Assembly: GCA_964349045.1 (NCBI GenBank)
Contig: CAYGFI010000171.1
Span: 1 to 10,103 of the forward strand
Length of the DNA stretch: 10,103 nucleotides
Origin: JACJXF01 sp964349045
GTDB taxonomy: Bacteria; Bacteroidota; Bacteroidia; Bacteroidales; GCA-2748055
Reading direction: 5' to 3'
How positions within the stretch are numbered: the stretch's first letter is position 1; every line of letters begins with the position of its first letter. The position numbers were made by a program, and so were the translations under genes. Positions 7,068 to 10,103 of this stretch are shown here, one piece after another. The notes below the pieces were generated by a model that saw nothing but the letters and a program-made list of their open reading frames with translations, made no database searches and was not told the DNA's origin.

Positions 7068-9311
7068 ATGATGGACGAGATTAATGGTAAAAAATTTTAC
7101 TGTCCCATGCGCTGTGAGGGTGATAAAACTTACAATGAACCCGGCGACTGCCCGGTATGCGGGATGCACCTGAACAAAGTGGAAAGCGCACAAACACCGA
7201 AGCCCATCTATACCTGTCCCATGCACCCGGAAGTTAAAAAGGAAGGTCCGGGTAGTTGTCCCAAATGTGGCATGGACCTGGTTCCGGAAAAAGGAGAAGA
7301 TACCAGTGAGGAAGAAAAGGCTTACAAAAGAATGGCAAAAAAGTTCTGGATAGCGCTTACTTTGAGTATTCCGGTATTTGTCATTGCCATGTCAGATATG
7401 ATAAGCTTTCTGAATCTTGAAGTCATTGCATCGAAAAGGACATGGGGATGGATAGAATTTTTATTAGCCACGCCTGTAGTATTCTACTGTAGCTGGATTT
7501 TTTTTAAAAGGGGCTGGAGTTCCATCCGCAGGTGGACGCCCAATATGTGGACACTGATTTCGATTGGGGTAGGATCAGCCTATCTTTTCAGCGTTTTTGC
7601 CTTGTTACTGCCATCTGTTTTTCCGCAACAGTTTAAAGATGCAAATGGAAATGTACACCTTTATTTTGAAGCAGTTGCAGTCATCCTCACACTTGTTCTC
7701 CTTGGGCAGGTACTTGAGTTGCGTGCTCACAGCAAAACCAATTCAGCCATAAAAGCCTTGTTGGGATTGGTTCCTCCAGTGGCACGGATAGTCAGAAATG
7801 GAAAAGAAATTGAAATTCCCCTGGAAGAAGTAAAGGTAGGAGACCTGCTTAAAGTAAAACCCGGCGAAAAAATACCGGTAGATGGGATCATTTTTAAAGG
7901 CGAAGCGTTCATCGACGAAAGTATGATCACGGGAGAACCGATTCCCGTTGAAAAGACAAAAAATGACAAAGTGACGGGTGGAACAATTAACGGGAAAAAA
8001 GTTTTTGAGATGAAAGCTGAAAAAGTGGGCAGCGATACTTTGCTGGCACAAATCATCGAAATGGTGAATACAGCCAGCCGCTCACGCGCACCGATCCAGA
8101 AACTGGCCGATACGGTAGCCAGATATTTTGTACAAATTGTTATTTCTGTGGCTATTATCACTTTCGCTGTCTGGGCTATCTGGGGGCCTGAACCGGCTTA
8201 CGTTTATGCTTTTGTAAATGCTGTTGCCGTATTAATAATAGCCTGCCCGTGTGCCCTGGGGTTGGCAACCCCAATGTCCATTATGGTAGGTTCCGGAAGG
8301 ATGGCCCAGGCAGGGGTGCTTGTAAAAGACGCCCGCGCCATTGAGGAGATGAATAAGGTAGATACCCTCATCATTGATAAAACCGGGACCATCACCGAAG
8401 GGAAACCAAGCCTTAAAGGTTTTAAATCTTTTGGGAAACTTAGCGACCTTGAAATCCTGCAACTCGCTGCTTCTGTTGATGCAAACAGCGAACATCCGCT
8501 GGCCGATGCGATTGTTGCCGGTGCAGAAGCTAACAAGCTGAAACTCCATCAACTTGACAAATTTGAATCGGTTACAGGTAAAGGCGTACAAGCCATTTAT
8601 AAGGGTGAAAAAATCGGCCTGGGAAACCACCGGTTAATGGAAGAATTTAATGTCAAACCTGATGATAAAAATAAGAAAACGATTGAAGAATGGCAATCTT
8701 CCGGTCAGACAGTAATGTTTCTGATCTTTAAAAGTGAGGTTGAAGGGATTGTTAGTGTTGCCGACAAAATTAAGGAAACATCAGCCAGAGCCATTAAAGA
8801 CTTGCAGGAAATGGGGATGAAAGTTCACATGCTTACCGGAGATAATAAGCTGACGGCGAAAGCTGTTTCTGATGAACTTCATCTTGATGGTTTTCAGGCA
8901 GAATGTATGCCCGACGAAAAATATAAAATAATAAAAGAGCTTCAGGAGCAGGGTCATGTTGTGGCTATGGCCGGTGATGGCATTAACGATGCCCCGGCGC
9001 TCGAACAGGCCAACGTGGGCATAGCCATGGGTACCGGAACAGATATTGCCATGCAAAGCGCCGAAATCACTCTCGTGAAAGGGGATCTCGCCGGAATTGT
9101 CCGTGCCCGCGAACTGAGTGTTAAAGTCATGCGGAATATTAAACAAAACCTGTTTTTCGCCTTTGTGTATAATGCATTAGGAGTACCGGTTGCGGCGGGT
9201 ATTTTGTTCCCGTTCTTTGGGATTTTGCTTAGCCCGATGATCGCTGCTGCCGCGATGAGTTTTAGTTCTGTCTCGGTAATTACCAATGCTTTAAGATTAA
9301 GAAGAAAATAA
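7068..9311 (+). CDS. copA: CopA-type P1B ATPase (Cu(I)/Ag(I) exporter) with two N-terminal HMBD modules
   Basis: This inner-membrane ATPase of 747 residues would export Cu(I), or Ag(I), from cytoplasm to periplasm. Instead of HMA domains it begins with two HMBD modules. The first is at residues 11-37 (C12, M14, C16, C28, C31, M33, H34) and the second at 48-72 (C50, M52, H53, C64, C67, M69, D70). The core is complete: the actuator TGE at 288-290, the membrane CPC motif at 393-395 in ACPCALGLATP, phosphorylation site DKTGT at 437-441 (D437), the SEHP loop with H476 and P477, TGDN at 590-593, and GDGINDAP at 636-643. The last helices carry YN (701-702) and MSFSS (730-734), the pattern of copper-type P1B-1 pumps. 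Hydrophobic segments appear near 93-113, 128-147, 160-183, 198-216, 353-372, 381-402, 691-712 and 718-737. The gene is intact. Copper specificity follows from these motifs. Confidence 0.95.
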   Translation: MMDEINGKKFYCPMRCEGDKTYNEPGDCPVCGMHLNKVESAQTPKPIYTCPMHPEVKKEGPGSCPKCGMDLVPEKGEDTSEEEKAYKRMAKKFWIALTLSIPVFVIAMSDMISFLNLEVIASKRTWGWIEFLLATPVVFYCSWIFFKRGWSSIRRWTPNMWTLISIGVGSAYLFSVFALLLPSVFPQQFKDANGNVHLYFEAVAVILTLVLLGQVLELRAHSKTNSAIKALLGLVPPVARIVRNGKEIEIPLEEVKVGDLLKVKPGEKIPVDGIIFKGEAFIDESMITGEPIPVEKTKNDKVTGGTINGKKVFEMKAEKVGSDTLLAQIIEMVNTASRSRAPIQKLADTVARYFVQIVISVAIITFAVWAIWGPEPAYVYAFVNAVAVLIIACPCALGLATPMSIMVGSGRMAQAGVLVKDARAIEEMNKVDTLIIDKTGTITEGKPSLKGFKSFGKLSDLEILQLAASVDANSEHPLADAIVAGAEANKLKLHQLDKFESVTGKGVQAIYKGEKIGLGNHRLMEEFNVKPDDKNKKTIEEWQSSGQTVMFLIFKSEVEGIVSVADKIKETSARAIKDLQEMGMKVHMLTGDNKLTAKAVSDELHLDGFQAECMPDEKYKIIKELQEQGHVVAMAGDGINDAPALEQANVGIAMGTGTDIAMQSAEITLVKGDLAGIVRARELSVKVMRNIKQNLFFAFVYNALGVPVAAGILFPFFGILLSPMIAAAAMSFSSVSVITNALRLRRK

Positions 9312-9361
9312 CAATAATAGATTCTCAATATATTAATTATTAACCATTAAAAATAAAAACG

Positions 9362-9733
9362 ATGACAACAAAAGTTTTAAGTTTAGCAGGAATGTTCCTT
9401 ATGGGAACATTAACTGTTTTTGCCCAGGCCAAAACAGAAAAGTTTAAAGTAAAAGGTAATTGTGGCATGTGTGAAACCCGCATTGAAAAAGCCGCGCTTT
9501 CGGTGGAGGGGGTTTCCAAGGCTGATTGGGACAAAGAAACAAAACAACTGGAAGTTGTTTTTGACGACACCAAAACCGATTTGGACAAAGTTGAAGTTGC
9601 CATCGCCAAAGTTGGCCACGACACGCCAAAACACAAAGCTTCAACCGAAGTTTACGATAAACTTCCGGGCTGCTGCAAATACGATCGTTCGGAGATGAGA
9701 ATGGAACATTCGAGCGAAGGTCATCAACATTAA
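9362..9733 (+). CDS. Secreted HMA-domain metal-binding protein (MerP/CopZ-like)
   Basis: This is a 123-residue protein. An N-terminal signal peptide (hydrophobic residues 5-20, likely cleaved after A21 or A23 in VFAQAK) sends it to the periplasm. One HMA ferredoxin-like domain follows at about 26-90, with the metal loop GNCGMC (C34, C37) before the helix ETRIEKAALSVEG. The GHDTPKH segment (H85, H91) resembles Bacteroidota HMA proteins. The tail has LPGCCKY (C104, C105) and ends HSSEGHQH, which adds possible metal ligands. It would bind Cu(I) or a similar soft metal after CopA exports it, perhaps passing it to the RND pump. That relay is inferred. It starts 50 nt after CopA in an AT-rich spacer and is followed by a strong terminator, so it is probably the last gene of its operon. 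Confidence 0.88.
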   Translation: MTTKVLSLAGMFLMGTLTVFAQAKTEKFKVKGNCGMCETRIEKAALSVEGVSKADWDKETKQLEVVFDDTKTDLDKVEVAIAKVGHDTPKHKASTEVYDKLPGCCKYDRSEMRMEHSSEGHQH

Positions 9734-9754
9734 TGCTCAGGCGATATTAACCAT

Positions 9755-9790
9755 AGGGAATTGTCAACTTTTTGACAATTCCCTTTTTTT
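9755..9790 (+). terminator. Strong Rho-independent terminator
   Basis: A perfect 13-bp stem pairs AGGGAATTGTCAA (9755-9767) with TTGACAATTCCCT (9772-9784) around the loop CTTT. It runs into seven T at 9784-9790. It lies 21 nt after the stop of the secreted HMA gene. The left flank is not A-rich, so it looks one-directional. Confidence 0.93.
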
Positions 9791-9800
9791 GATACGGAAT

Positions 9801-10010
9801 ATGGAAGAAATTATTCTTCATTCAGTGATAACCTGTCCTGAATGTAATTTTCAGAAGGAAGAGACGATGCCCGAAAATTCATGTCAGTTCTTTTATGAAT
9901 GTGAAAATTGTAAAACTCTCTTAAAACCCAAAACAGGTGATTGTTGTGTTTTTTGTTCTTATGGCTCGTTTAAATGCCCACCTGTTCAGAAGAAATTGAA
10001 GTGCTGTTAA
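9801..10010 (+). CDS. Small GDCCVxC-family cysteine-rich protein
   Basis: This 69-residue protein carries the hallmark GDCCVFCSYGSFKCPP (residues 47-61) of the GDCCVxC family, whose function is unknown and some members of which are selenoproteins. It has eleven cysteines: a TCPEC pair (C12, C15), C28, an ECENC pair (C34, C37), C48, C49, C52, C59 and a terminal CC (C68, C69). No signal peptide or membrane segment is visible. No in-frame TGA is present, so this copy is a cysteine form. ATG 9801 is chosen over an in-frame TTG at 9789, which lies within the terminator T-run. It begins 10 nt after that T-run, with little room for an ordinary promoter. Members occur near metal (for example mercury) resistance genes, so a metal or thiol role is a reasonable inference. 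Confidence 0.8.
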   Translation: MEEIILHSVITCPECNFQKEETMPENSCQFFYECENCKTLLKPKTGDCCVFCSYGSFKCPPVQKKLKCC

Positions 10011-10026
10011 ATAATGGAAATTAAAA

Positions 10027-10057
10027 TTTGCATATTCCCCAAAAAAAAGTACATTTG
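10027..10057 (+). promoter_or_regulatory. Bacteroides-type promoter driving a gene beyond the window
   Basis: TTTG (10027-10030) is followed after 19 nt by TACATTTG (10050-10057). This fits the Bacteroides consensus of a -33 TTTG and a -7 TAnnTTTG spaced 19-21 nt. It points rightward, and no start codon with a long frame is seen before the window end, so its gene lies outside. Confidence 0.65.
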
Positions 10058-10103
10058 CATTCTATTGTAGTAGTAGGATAAATTGTAAAGTTAAATGATA
10101 AAT

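Noticed and set aside
7727..8161. Antisense open frame of 144 codons within copA
   Set aside because: It is fully opposite the conserved ATPase core, has no family resemblance, and is explained by codon composition of the real gene. The same holds for other antisense frames such as 8232-8630, 8781-9146 and 8954-9328.
9462..9698. 78-codon + strand frame inside the secreted HMA gene
   Set aside because: It is an out-of-frame shadow of the HMA gene, which has a signal peptide, CxxC loop and conserved tail.
9801..10010. Selenocysteine in the GDCCVxC protein
   Set aside because: Some family members are selenoproteins, but here every position in the motif is an ordinary Cys, Ser or other sense codon, the stop is TAA, and no in-frame TGA is present.
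1..10103. CRISPR arrays, tRNA or rRNA genes, insertion sequences or transposases
   Set aside because: No repeated spacer pattern, tRNA cloverleaf, rRNA segment or transposase-like protein was seen on reading. Mobility of the island cannot be judged from this window.

Overview
This window is a heavy-metal efflux and detoxification island, most likely for copper and/or silver, from a Gram-negative bacterium of the Bacteroidota, probably an environmental Bacteroidales-like lineage. The lineage is inferred from several signs: AT-rich spacers that mostly lack Shine-Dalgarno sites, promoter-like TAnnTTTG motifs, the expanded Bacteroidota-type CusA, the membrane fusion protein with a C-terminal DUF3347 domain, and a secreted HMA protein with an LPGCCKY-type tail. 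All nine recognised genes lie on the + strand. The open frames opposite them look like shadows.

Left block (1-5488): the 3' part of a CusA-type RND pump gene enters from the window edge. It overlaps by 8 nt a TolC/CusC-like outer-membrane channel gene, which is followed after 25 nt by a CusB-like membrane fusion protein. Together these three form a tripartite efflux pump from periplasm or inner membrane to outside. The channel carries a Ser/Gly/Met-rich insertion. The fusion protein has a Cys/Met heavy-metal-binding domain (HMBD) at its N-terminus and DUF3347 at its C-terminus.

Middle (5489-6378): after about 100 nt with a weak hairpin comes a small six-helix membrane protein of the cation diffusion facilitator-like 'cation transporter' group. 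It is followed by a 146-nt spacer with a plausible Bacteroidota -7 element at 6343-6350.

Right block (6379-9790): four genes probably form one unit. They are a 72-aa Cys/His-rich protein with an HMBD module, a DUF302 protein, a CopA-type P1B ATPase with two N-terminal HMBD modules and no HMA domain, and a secreted HMA (CxxC) protein. A strong Rho-independent terminator follows at 9755-9790.

End (9791-10103): a 69-aa cysteine-rich GDCCVxC-family protein starts only 10 nt after the terminator T-run. After it lies a near-ideal Bacteroides-type promoter (TTTG, 19 nt, TAnnTTTG) that should drive a gene beyond the window.

Working model (inference): CopA moves Cu(I) from cytoplasm to periplasm, the HMA protein and the HMBD and DUF3347 domains bind metal there, and the Cus-type pump expels it. 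The DUF302, mini-HMBD and GDCCVxC proteins are likely accessory metal-handling or redox factors of unknown mechanism. No metal-responsive regulator gene is visible in the window.
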